Below, piece after piece: positions 1-6,164 of a stretch of DNA of 8,232 nt (its first letter is position 1; each line of letters begins with the position of its first letter). The notes beneath the pieces were generated by a model. The model did no database searches. It worked only from the letters and a program-made list of their open reading frames with translations, and was not told the DNA's origin. A program made the translations under genes and the position numbers. The DNA is from Spirochaetaceae bacterium (lineage in GTDB: Bacteria; Spirochaetota; Spirochaetia; Treponematales; Breznakiellaceae), in NCBI GenBank assembly GCA_031280115.1, contig JAITHF010000084.1, forward strand, positions 1-8,232, read 5' to 3'.

Positions 1-433
1 TACTGTTCAAAAGGCCGTCTAACGTTACCTGAAATATAAACGCCCTGTATTTCAAGGGAACCGAAATTTATAACTTTCCCTTGATTATTGTATGATACCA
101 AAACAATATCTATGTTCCCGCTGACTGTCCGCTTGAGTCATTTAACCTAACTTCTGTTAAAGAAGTCCACATTGTATCCAGCGGAAAAAAGAAATTTGCC
201 GCATCTTCAGCGATTAGCCAATTTTCCCTAAAACGTATTGGGCAGGTTATGGCAATATCTTCTTTGTCGAATACCGAACATACCCCTAACGGATCATGTG
301 CTTTATCCTTTGTGCAGGAAGGGACTTTATTATTATAAGGACATAATTTATTTTTTCTATAGCGGTTCGCTTCGGCCTCCAAATTATCAATGGGAAATCC
401 GAATACTTCAGCCAATGGATTCTTTTTCGCCAT
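1..433 (-). pseudogene. NotI-family restriction endonuclease, frameshifted and 3'-truncated by window edge
   Basis: This encodes the N-terminal part of a type II restriction enzyme resembling the NotI/EagI family, recognised from memory of family motifs rather than by alignment. Starting at ATG 433, the frame shows four cysteines (C31, C40, C52, C64) in contexts such as LCPYNN and ITCPIRFR. These match the Cys4 metal site known in NotI. The frame stops at TAG 110-112 after SAG. Restoring one base in the GGG run (minus strand, 117-119) gives a continuous reading AGNIDIVLVSY...FGSLEIQGVYISGNVRRPFEQ up to the window edge. That supplies the PD-(D/E)xK-type residues D109, E127 and Q129; NotI itself is recalled as using E-x-Q. 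The ATG at 433 is preferred over a TTG at 448 because GGAGG lies five bases upstream of it. The gene is AT-rich compared with the TPR gene and its partner. It is either a real pseudogene, a phase-variable gene or a sequencing error. The family call is likely; the broken state is what the sequence shows. Confidence 0.75.
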
Positions 434-436
434 AAA

Positions 437-443
437 CCCCTCC
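437..443 (-). promoter_or_regulatory. Ribosome binding site of the NotI-like gene
   Basis: The minus strand reads GGAGGGG, followed by TTT and the ATG at 433. GGAGG sits five bases from that ATG, which decides the start in favour of 433 over the upstream in-frame TTG at 448. Confidence 0.65.
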
Positions 444-463
444 ACCAAAACTGCCTCAAATTA

Positions 464-492
464 ATTATTACATTACTTTTATTTTTTTACAA
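464..492 (-). promoter_or_regulatory. Candidate sigma-70-type promoter for the NotI-like gene
   Basis: On the minus strand TTGTAA (492-487) is followed after 16 bases by TAATAAT (470-464), about 30 bases upstream of the ATG at 433. Both boxes resemble the consensus, but the stretch is very AT-rich, so chance matches are easy. No experimental support is possible from sequence alone. Confidence 0.4.
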
Positions 493-512
493 GAAGGGTA
501 AAACCCCCTATT

Positions 513-546
513 AAAATCATTTTTCAATGGGAAAATGTATGATTTT
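513..546. repeat. Imperfect inverted repeat / hairpin upstream of the NotI-like promoter
   Basis: AAAATCAT (513-520) is the exact reverse complement of ATGATTTT (539-546). TTTTC (521-525) pairs with GAAAA (531-535), leaving a five-base loop and a three-base bulge. It lies just upstream of the candidate -35 box of the NotI-like gene, where an operator could sit. The stem is almost pure A/T and has no clean T-run, so it is not a convincing terminator on either strand. Confidence 0.4.
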
Positions 547-693
547 TATAGTTTTTAAAACAAATTCGGGATTTATGGCGCTTAACGTTCGGCTATGCGC
601 GATGTTTGGGCGGTGCGCGCAGGCTTGGCATGGGCCGCGCCTCGGTACTCCATTACTTTTATACTTCGTATGAAATGCAAATAATCAGTGCTT

Positions 694-1108
694 TTACTTT
701 TTCCGTCCGCTATTTTGACCATACAATTGGGTTGTTTGAGCGCAGGGCGGCGTATTTTGTACACAGGGCGCATTATTCTTAACACAGTCCGGTGCGTTTT
801 GTGTACAGACTGCGTTATTCTTAGTACAGTCCGGCGCGTTTTGTACACAGTTTAACTTAGGCTGTACACAATCTAACATAGACGGTACACAGTTTGACTT
901 TCAGACTACAAGTCTAGCGTTGTCAGACTTTAGACTGAATGTTGTTCTGTACACGTTTTAAGTCATCCTGTACACGCCTTGGGTTGTCAGGCGCAAAGTA
1001 TGAGGAAACATTTCGCAGGATTCCGAGGGTTTTAGCCCCTGCCGGCCTTGCGGAAATACATAGGGGCCCTGCGGCGCAGGCAAGGGCACACAAGAAAACA
1101 GCCGGCAC
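694..1108 (-). pseudogene. Possible decayed ORF of seven-residue repeats overlapping the minisatellite
   Basis: On the minus strand the 21-bp units read as seven-residue repeats such as CVQNAPD, CTKNNAV and RVQDDLK. The upstream half (1108 down to 923) starts at a GTG with a hydrophobic Ala/Cys/Leu-rich leader and runs into RVQDDLK RVQNNIQ before a stop. The downstream half (about 894 down to 694) carries seven CVQNAPD-like heptads and ends in NSGRKK. The two halves have the same phase relative to the repeat but are separated by the 22-bp unit (one-base shift) and an in-frame TGA. No Shine-Dalgarno sequence is visible before the GTG. It may never have been a gene, because a 21-bp repeat is open by periodicity once one unit is open. 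I do not recognise a family. Confidence 0.3.
698..1013. repeat. 21-bp tandem repeat (minisatellite) with TGTACA core
   Basis: About fifteen degenerate units of 21 bp lie in tandem; the outermost are weak. Clear units begin at 740, 761, 782, 803, 824, 845, 866, 887, 908, 951 and 972, with one 22-bp unit at 929-950. The plus-strand unit resembles ACACAGTCCGGCGCGTTTTGT. A 42-bp higher-order pattern is visible: 761-802 resembles 803-844, alternating a CGTTATTCTTA-type unit with a CGCGTTTTGT-type unit. Exact TGTACA palindromes occur at 758, 802, 842, 863, 948 and 969, nearly all spaced by multiples of 21. Units at the right end are more diverged. The array could be a decayed coding repeat, a non-coding minisatellite, or an array of protein-binding sites two helical turns apart. 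Confidence 0.85.
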
Positions 1109-1224
1109 ACCGAGCCAGCGTATAATAACCGGTATGCGTTTATAGAGGTTTTTTATTTCTGCCAGCGGGGCGCAGCGTCATGCGGGACCTTTGAACCAGA
1201 CCTGGCCGGAGCCTCTTACGGGAG
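1014..1224. other. Region downstream of the TPR gene with no recognised feature
   Basis: About 210 bases lie between the minisatellite and the stop of the TPR gene. No clear terminator hairpin with a T-run is seen on the minus strand after 1225. A plus-strand TATAAT at 1121-1126 has no acceptable -35 box and no gene after it. Minus-strand codons here run in frame with the hydrophobic leader of the possible decayed repeat ORF. Confidence 0.4.
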
Positions 1225-2658
1225 CTAGAGCGCGGCGATGAGGGCGAAGAGCGATTGATACTCAGGGCTTTGTTTAAACCTCCTCACATCCTCAGCGGAA
1301 AGGTATGCGGTTAATTCCAGAAGATACGCCAAAAGCTCGCGTACCGCCGTATTATCCACATCCTTGAAATACCGGTCCGGAGCGCGGGAAAGGGGCGCGG
1401 CCTTTTGAGGGGCGCCGGCGTTTCTGTCCAGCCCGCCGCCCCCGGCGTACGGCGCCAAGTCCTGTTCACTGACAATCCTTCGTTTTATGGGCGGGGCGCC
1501 GGCGTTTCTGTCCGGCCTGCCGCTTCCGGCGTACGGCGCCAAGTCCTGTTCGCTGACAATCCTTCGTTTTAGTGGCGGGGCGCCGGCGTTTCTGTCCAGC
1601 CCGCCGCTTCCGGCGTTTGGCGCCAAGTCCTGTTCATTGATAACCCTTCGTTTTACCGGGCCCGGCGCCGCCGGCGCCTTGTATTCGCAGGGCCCGGCGT
1701 CGGCGTCTTCTATAATAATCATACCGGCGCGGTCAAACGCAGCCCCTGCCGCTTCCCGCGTCAAAAGGCAGGGGGTTCCGGCTTCTGCAAGCCGCAGGTT
1801 GTCCGCGGCCTTCCGGCAGTTCGGGTCAGTACGAAGAGCCTGTTTAAAATACGCTGCCGCTGCCCGGTGCCTCCCCTGCGCCAGCAGCGCCGCACCCATA
1901 TTATTAAGCGCCCCGGGATGGGCCGGATCCGTGAAAAGAGTGTCCATAAATAACGCAAGCGCCGCGCGGGTCTTGCCCTGCTGAAAAAGGAGGGCCCCGA
2001 GATTACGCCGCGGCGCGTCCCAGCCCGGTTTGTGTTCAAGCGCCTTCTGGTACATAAAAGCCGCGTCCTTAAACCGCTCCCAGCGCTCAAGAAGCGCGCC
2101 GTAGTTGAAAAGGAGCGCCGGATTGTCTTGATCAAGGGTAAGGCCCTGTTGGAAAACCAGCAGGGCTTTGGTTTGCTCCCCCGCGTCCGCGTAGGTTACG
2201 CCCAGATTGTTGTACGAAGGGATATGGTTCCGGTCCAGTTTGAGAATATCCGTATATGAAAGGCACGCGGCCTTATGGTTTCCCAGCTTTCGCAGCAGGT
2301 TTCCCTTATGAAAATGAAAATCAAGCCGCCCGGGAGCGGTTTTGGACGCTTGGGTGAACACCCGCAGAGCGTCTTTAAGCCGCCCTGCCTGCCGGTAAAG
2401 ATGCCCCATCATATCGAGCGCCGCCAAATCCTGCGAATCCGCAGCCAGAAGGCGCCGCAGCAACGCCATAGCCTCAAGGGTCTTGCCGCTTTCGGCCAGC
2501 AGCGCCGCCAGAAACAACGGGGATTCCGGTTCTTGTTCCTGCATCTTTCGCCCCGCCGGCCCTTCTAAACGTTTTTCAGCTTCTTCGCAGCGTCCGGAAC
2601 CGGCTGGCCGGCGCGCCTGTTTCAGCGGGCGGGGCTCTTCCGGACCCGCAGGACTCAT
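1225..2658 (-). CDS. TPR protein with three 28-residue tandem repeats and a helical C-terminus
   Basis: The 477-residue product is probably cytoplasmic, as no signal peptide or membrane segment is visible. Residues 1-44 are charged and Pro/Gly-rich. Seven tetratricopeptide units follow (about 46-283), each with the spaced Gly/Ala/Tyr/Pro pattern, for example NNLGVTYADAG and NNMGAALLAQG. TPR arrays usually bind protein partners. Residues 335-418 are three near-identical 28-residue units around KRRIVSEQDLAPYAG, which I do not recognise. The last 50 residues form a predicted helical segment with DRYFKDVDNTAVRELLAYLL. The ATG overlaps the stop of the exported-protein gene as ATGA, with AAGGA upstream, suggesting translational coupling; an internal ATG at 2544 is an alternative. 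The gene is strongly GC-rich. The exact role is unknown; the coupling suggests it works with the LamG/FN3 protein. Confidence 0.9.
   Translation of the reverse strand: MSPAGPEEPRPLKQARRPAGSGRCEEAEKRLEGPAGRKMQEQEPESPLFLAALLAESGKTLEAMALLRRLLAADSQDLAALDMMGHLYRQAGRLKDALRVFTQASKTAPGRLDFHFHKGNLLRKLGNHKAACLSYTDILKLDRNHIPSYNNLGVTYADAGEQTKALLVFQQGLTLDQDNPALLFNYGALLERWERFKDAAFMYQKALEHKPGWDAPRRNLGALLFQQGKTRAALALFMDTLFTDPAHPGALNNMGAALLAQGRHRAAAAYFKQALRTDPNCRKAADNLRLAEAGTPCLLTREAAGAAFDRAGMIIIEDADAGPCEYKAPAAPGPVKRRVINEQDLAPNAGSGGLDRNAGAPPLKRRIVSEQDLAPYAGSGRPDRNAGAPPIKRRIVSEQDLAPYAGGGGLDRNAGAPQKAAPLSRAPDRYFKDVDNTAVRELLAYLLELTAYLSAEDVRRFKQSPEYQSLFALIAAL
1405..1656 (-). repeat. Three tandem 84-bp in-frame repeats inside the TPR gene
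   Basis: GGGGCGCCGGCG recurs at 1409, 1493 and 1577, exactly 84 bases apart, and the whole 84-bp unit is repeated with few differences. Translated, the units cover residues 335-362, 363-390 and 391-418 of the TPR protein. The high nucleotide identity points to recent duplication or ongoing homogenisation, so copy number may differ between strains. Confidence 0.95.
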
Positions 2659-4250
2659 TCGCGGTTCCTTAAAGGCCGCGCGCTTACTTCACGGGAAAAT
2701 ACGCCTATATGGAGCGGGTCCAGCCTGTCATAGGCGGCCACGGCAAAGTAATACAGCGTTCCGTTGGTAAGTCCGCCAATACGCACGGAGGTGGACTTAC
2801 CCACGTTGACAGGGGAATCCCCGATGGCGGCTCCTTCGCCAAAGTATTCCCCGCTTGCGGTGCCGTAGTAGAGCAGGTAGCCCGCCGCGTCCCGGTCCGG
2901 ACTGGCGCGCCATGAAATATCAATAGCGCCGTCCCGGGCTATGGCGGTTATCTGCGAAGGCGCCCGAGGCGGCTCGTCCGGCAGGTAGGTAACGCTGATT
3001 TCGTCAAGATAGGGCGTTGTCTCCCCATCCCCGCTGGGATAAAACGCCGCGGCAATCTGGATGTACCGCCCGTGAATGCCGTGCAACTCGGTTCCGGGGG
3101 TAAAAGACTGCCATTCCACGCCGTCCCAGCGGTAGGGGGATTCGCCTGCGCGGATAAAAAACTGTATCATCGCGTCATCGGGAAACCGGAAGTTCCCGTT
3201 GCTGGCGTATTCGTTCTGGATAACCCCTCCGGTATTGGAGGTTCTTCCGCCGGCGGCCTCGATTTTAAGCACCCGGCTGTTATATTCTCCCAGATCAAGG
3301 GATCGTGTTTCTATTCTGCCGCCCTGCCGGGGGTACTTGCGGATCAACGGGTCAGGCGCAAAGCGGCTGTGGATTTTGAACTCGTCCAGCATACCCATAA
3401 ACCGGTTCCCCAGTATAAAACTGCCGCCCTGCCCTACCACGGGGTAATAGATCTGCCCCCCTTCCCGTCCGTTTCTGGTAGTATACACCATGTCTTCGCT
3501 CTGGCCGTTCACCAGATATTCCAAAAGACCGGTCTCGGAATCAAAGCGGACAAGATGGTGGCTCCATGTCCGGGGAATAAGCGCGGCAACGCCGCTAAGA
3601 GACACTGTTGTCCGGCTGTCATCAGCGTCAAGGTCGAAAAAGTCCGAAAAAGTCCATTGGAGTCGGTTTCTGGACGCGGCGCATTGTATCCGCTGGACCT
3701 GCTGCCGTGCGGCGTTCCATGCGAAGATATGTTCGCCGTTTTCCATGTTCAAGGGAAAGAGCCAGAATTCTATCGAAAAGTCTTTAAGGCGCCTGCCGGG
3801 GAAGAACAGGGCGCTTTGATCCATGGGGGTAAGGCGCAAAGGCCCTGCTATCCCCGGATCCTCCCGCCCCGGATGATAGATCATGGCGCCGGAAAACAGC
3901 GCGGCGCCCATGCCGATTCTCGCTAAACGCCGGTCCGCCGCTGAAAGCCCTTCGGAAACAGAGAGGAGGTACCGGCCTGCCTGGTCCTTAAAGAGCGCGG
4001 GATCGGCTTCGTCAAAAGACAGGGACATATCAAGGGAAGAATCTGCGCCGGACATGGCTGACGAGGAAAGAACCAGCACCGGATAGGGCCTTATGGCGTA
4101 TATCTCGGTAACGCCGTTCCGGTTCGCTACAGCGTTCCAGCCTGTGCCCGCGCCGATGACGAGGATTTTTTCTCCAACCCCGAAAAGGGGGCTGCCAAAA
4201 ATCAAAAAAAACAGGTATAATGCAGGTATGCTTACGGTTTCTTTTTTCAT
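2655..4250 (-). CDS. Exported protein with LamG-like and fibronectin type III domains
   Basis: The 531-residue product begins MKKETVS followed by a hydrophobic stretch to about residue 24, a signal peptide. No lipobox cysteine is seen, so it is probably periplasmic or surface-located. Residues about 145-300 look like a LamG/concanavalin-A-like jelly roll (FSIEFWLFPLN, LEYLVNGQ, GMLDEFKIHSR). Residues about 310-425 resemble the beta-sandwich repeat of secreted proteins, ending in TPYLDEISVTY. Residues about 430-526 are an FN3 domain (IDISWRASPDRDAAGYLLYY, LTNGTLYYFAVAAYD). Such modules bind carbohydrate or protein; no catalytic domain is visible. The ATG at 4250 follows AAGGGGAA at suitable distance. 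The gene heads a two-gene unit with the TPR gene and is divergent from uvrC. Function is unknown; a role in envelope or surface binding is an inference. Confidence 0.87.
   Translation of the reverse strand: MKKETVSIPALYLFFLIFGSPLFGVGEKILVIGAGTGWNAVANRNGVTEIYAIRPYPVLVLSSSAMSGADSSLDMSLSFDEADPALFKDQAGRYLLSVSEGLSAADRRLARIGMGAALFSGAMIYHPGREDPGIAGPLRLTPMDQSALFFPGRRLKDFSIEFWLFPLNMENGEHIFAWNAARQQVQRIQCAASRNRLQWTFSDFFDLDADDSRTTVSLSGVAALIPRTWSHHLVRFDSETGLLEYLVNGQSEDMVYTTRNGREGGQIYYPVVGQGGSFILGNRFMGMLDEFKIHSRFAPDPLIRKYPRQGGRIETRSLDLGEYNSRVLKIEAAGGRTSNTGGVIQNEYASNGNFRFPDDAMIQFFIRAGESPYRWDGVEWQSFTPGTELHGIHGRYIQIAAAFYPSGDGETTPYLDEISVTYLPDEPPRAPSQITAIARDGAIDISWRASPDRDAAGYLLYYGTASGEYFGEGAAIGDSPVNVGKSTSVRIGGLTNGTLYYFAVAAYDRLDPLHIGVFSREVSARPLRNRE
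4192..4221 (+). promoter_or_regulatory. Candidate sigma-70 promoter for uvrC, inside the divergent gene
   Basis: CTGCCA (4192-4197) and a perfect TATAAT (4216-4221) are separated by 18 bases. They lie in the signal-peptide codons of the divergent gene, about 65 bases before the uvrC start at 4287. The -10 match is exact and the -35 matches four of six consensus positions. Confidence 0.5.
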
Positions 4251-4273
4251 ATATACGTTCCCCTTTTTTTATC

Positions 4274-4278
4274 GGAAG
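4274..4278 (+). promoter_or_regulatory. Ribosome binding site deciding the uvrC start
   Basis: GGAAG lies only two bases from the ATG at 4281 but eight bases from the in-frame ATG at 4287. The normal spacing favours the second ATG. Confidence 0.5.
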
Positions 4279-4286
4279 AAATGCCT

Positions 4287-6164
4287 ATGAACAACGCAGG
4301 GTTTTCTGAAAATTATAGCGCCCTCAAAGCCATTGCCGCTGACGCGCCTCTTGAACCGGGGGTCTACCTCTGGTTTGGCCACGAGAACCGGATTATCTAT
4401 GTGGGAAAAGCCAAGTCCCTGCGGCACCGGCTGCGTTCCTATTTTTCCGGCGCCCCTGACCCCAAAACCGGCGTGCTCCTCAAATACTCGCAGCGTATTG
4501 AAACCATTATCACCCCTAGCGAATACGACGCGCTGCTTCTCGAAAATACCCTTATCAAACAGCATACCCCAAAATACAACATCGACCTTAAAGATGGCAA
4601 GACCTATCCGGTCATCCGCATCACTTCAGAAGCCTTTCCCCGGGTGTTCAAGACGCGGCATATTGTCCGGGACAATTCCTCCTACTTCGGCCCCTTTCCC
4701 GACTCAGCCGCAGCAAGCGCCCTCTTAGACCTTATTTACCGGCTTTTCCCCCTGCGTACATGCCGGGTCCTGCGGAAACGGGCGGCGCCCTGTATCTATT
4801 ATCATATCAAGCGGTGCGCGGCGCCGTGCTGCGGGCGGATAAGCGGCGGGGAGTACAGGAAGCATATCCTCCGTATACAGCGGCTTCTTGAGGGGGAAAC
4901 AAGCGCTCTTGTCATGGAACTCACTGAACGTATGCACCATGAGGCCCGGGCTATGCGTTTTGAGCGGGCCGCCGGTATCAGGGATGCTATAAAAGCCGTT
5001 GAAAGCCTTTCGGAAACCGGACTGGCCGTTGACTTTGACCCGCAGGGGCGGGACTATATCGCCTGGGCCTCCCAGGGGGTGCTTGCCACCTTTACGGTTT
5101 TTTCCATGCGCGGCGGGAAACTCGTGGGACGGGATCTGTTCCGCGCCTGCTCTGCCGCCGGTGAGGAGGAGTCGTTTGAAACTTTTGCCGCGGCATACTA
5201 TACGCAGAGCCGCCTCCCGCCGGAAGCTATTTACCTGCCCGCCCATTTCTCATCCCCCGCCCTTGGAAGGTGGTTCCTTGAGCGTTTCGGCTATGAGCCG
5301 CGCCTGCTTGTTCCCCATGAGAAGCGCCACGCCGCCGCGCTGGCAATGGCGCGGCAGAACGCGCTTGAAGACCTGAGGCTGCGGCTCAAGGAACGGGGCG
5401 CGGGCCCGGCGCTGGACGACCTTGCGCGGATTTTACACCTTGCGGCGCGCCCCGAGCGGATTGAGGGATTTGACATTTCCCAGCTTGACGGCAAACATCC
5501 GGTGGCCTCGCTTGTTTCTTTTAAGGACGGAATCCCTGACCGTAAGAACTACCGGCATTTCAAACTCAAGACCGTGGCAGGGGTGGTGGACGATGTGGCG
5601 GCCATGCGGGAGGCGGTGCGCCGGCGGTACGCCCGCCTGCTGGCTGAGGGCGCGGACCTGCCGGATCTGGTACTGGTGGACGGCGGCGCGGGGCAGGCAA
5701 ACGCGGCAAAGGGCGAGATAGAATCCCTGGGGCTTGCTATAGGCGTGGCCGGCCTTGCCAAGCGCGACGAGGAGATCTGGCTTCCCGGGGTAGCAGCGCC
5801 GATACAGCTCTCCCGCCGCTCCGAAGCCCTCAAGGTCCTACAGCTTCTGCGGGACGAGGCGCACCGGTTCGCCACGGGTTTAAATCAGCGGCTCAGGTCA
5901 AAAGACATTGCTTTTGCTCTTTTGGAGGGGGTTGGCGGAATCAGGCGCAAACAGGCGGAAACGCTTATGAAAGCCTTCGGCGGACTTGAAAAGATAGCGT
6001 CAGCGGACCTAGCGGATCTTATGTCCCGCGCCGGCCTCAGCAGGGCCGCCGCCGAAGCGGTTCAAGAGGCGGCCCGGCGCCGTGTAGAGGCCCGGCCCTC
6101 TCTTCAAGAACGCCGCGCCGCCGGCATAGGCGAATCCCTCGCTGATCAAGCGCTTTTAAACTAA
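4287..6164 (+). CDS. uvrC: Excinuclease ABC subunit C
   Basis: UvrC makes the 3' and 5' incisions around DNA lesions in nucleotide excision repair, recruited by UvrB on damaged DNA. From ATG 4287 the product has 625 residues, a normal length for the family. Domains in order: GIY-YIG nuclease (PGVY near residue 25, IYVGKAKS near 38); a cysteine cluster C159-X9-C-X7-C-X3-C (about 159-182), matching the iron-sulfur site of UvrC; a UVR motif for UvrB contact (about 205-238); the RNase H-like nuclease with FDISQLDG, VDDVAAMREA, LVDGGAGQ and DEAHRFA carrying the catalytic Asp/His residues (about 393-530); and C-terminal helix-hairpin-helix motifs (about 545-595). ATG 4281 is the alternative start, but its Shine-Dalgarno spacing is too short. 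No uvrA or uvrB is in the window. The stop overlaps the 3' end of the convergent MOSC-MogA gene. Confidence 0.97.
   Translation: MNNAGFSENYSALKAIAADAPLEPGVYLWFGHENRIIYVGKAKSLRHRLRSYFSGAPDPKTGVLLKYSQRIETIITPSEYDALLLENTLIKQHTPKYNIDLKDGKTYPVIRITSEAFPRVFKTRHIVRDNSSYFGPFPDSAAASALLDLIYRLFPLRTCRVLRKRAAPCIYYHIKRCAAPCCGRISGGEYRKHILRIQRLLEGETSALVMELTERMHHEARAMRFERAAGIRDAIKAVESLSETGLAVDFDPQGRDYIAWASQGVLATFTVFSMRGGKLVGRDLFRACSAAGEEESFETFAAAYYTQSRLPPEAIYLPAHFSSPALGRWFLERFGYEPRLLVPHEKRHAAALAMARQNALEDLRLRLKERGAGPALDDLARILHLAARPERIEGFDISQLDGKHPVASLVSFKDGIPDRKNYRHFKLKTVAGVVDDVAAMREAVRRRYARLLAEGADLPDLVLVDGGAGQANAAKGEIESLGLAIGVAGLAKRDEEIWLPGVAAPIQLSRRSEALKVLQLLRDEAHRFATGLNQRLRSKDIAFALLEGVGGIRRKQAETLMKAFGGLEKIASADLADLMSRAGLSRAAAEAVQEAARRRVEARPSLQERRAAGIGESLADQALLN
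4312..4317 (-). promoter_or_regulatory. Candidate -10 box for the exported-protein/TPR operon, inside uvrC
   Basis: The minus strand has a perfect TATAAT (4317-4312), about 60 bases upstream of the ATG at 4250 and inside the first codons of uvrC. No good -35 box is seen at the right distance, so support is moderate to weak. The gap between the two genes is too small to hold a promoter, so some control element must lie in this neighbourhood. Confidence 0.35.

Larger units (their letters stand above)
434..697. other. Intergenic stretch with a GC-rich patch and a 12-bp direct repeat
   Basis: No convincing gene is seen here. AT-rich DNA surrounds a short GC-rich patch (about 575-650). Minus-strand reading frames through the patch are arginine/alanine-rich with no recognisable domain, and they run into the minisatellite. 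CATTACTTTTAT occurs exactly at 471-482 and again at 651-662. The patch ends on the minus strand with CCGAACGTTAAGC (592-580), which resembles one end of an integron attC site, but no partner half is found. Confidence 0.5.

Noticed and set aside
513..546. Rho-independent terminator
   Set aside because: The stem is almost all A/T and lacks a clean following T-run; it fits an operator or a chance AT-rich palindrome better.
698..1013. CRISPR array
   Set aside because: Units are 21 bp back to back with no unique spacers of regular length, and no cas gene is present.
1121..1126. Plus-strand TATAAT as a promoter
   Set aside because: There is no matching -35 box and no plus-strand gene downstream before the TPR gene's antisense region.
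1405..1656. Relationship between the 84-bp TPR repeat and the 21-bp minisatellite (84 is 4 x 21)
   Set aside because: 84 bp is simply 28 codons; apart from a short CCGGCG...TTT resemblance, the sequences do not align over a whole unit.
1487..1984. Long plus-strand open frame opposite the TPR gene
   Set aside because: It is antisense to a well-supported GC-rich gene, and its repeats are just the 84-bp units read on the other strand; no start signal or domain is visible.
3072..3926. 284-codon plus-strand open frame opposite the LamG/FN3 gene
   Set aside because: The minus-strand gene has a signal peptide and recognisable domains, whereas this antisense frame has none and no ribosome binding site; high GC leaves long open shadows.
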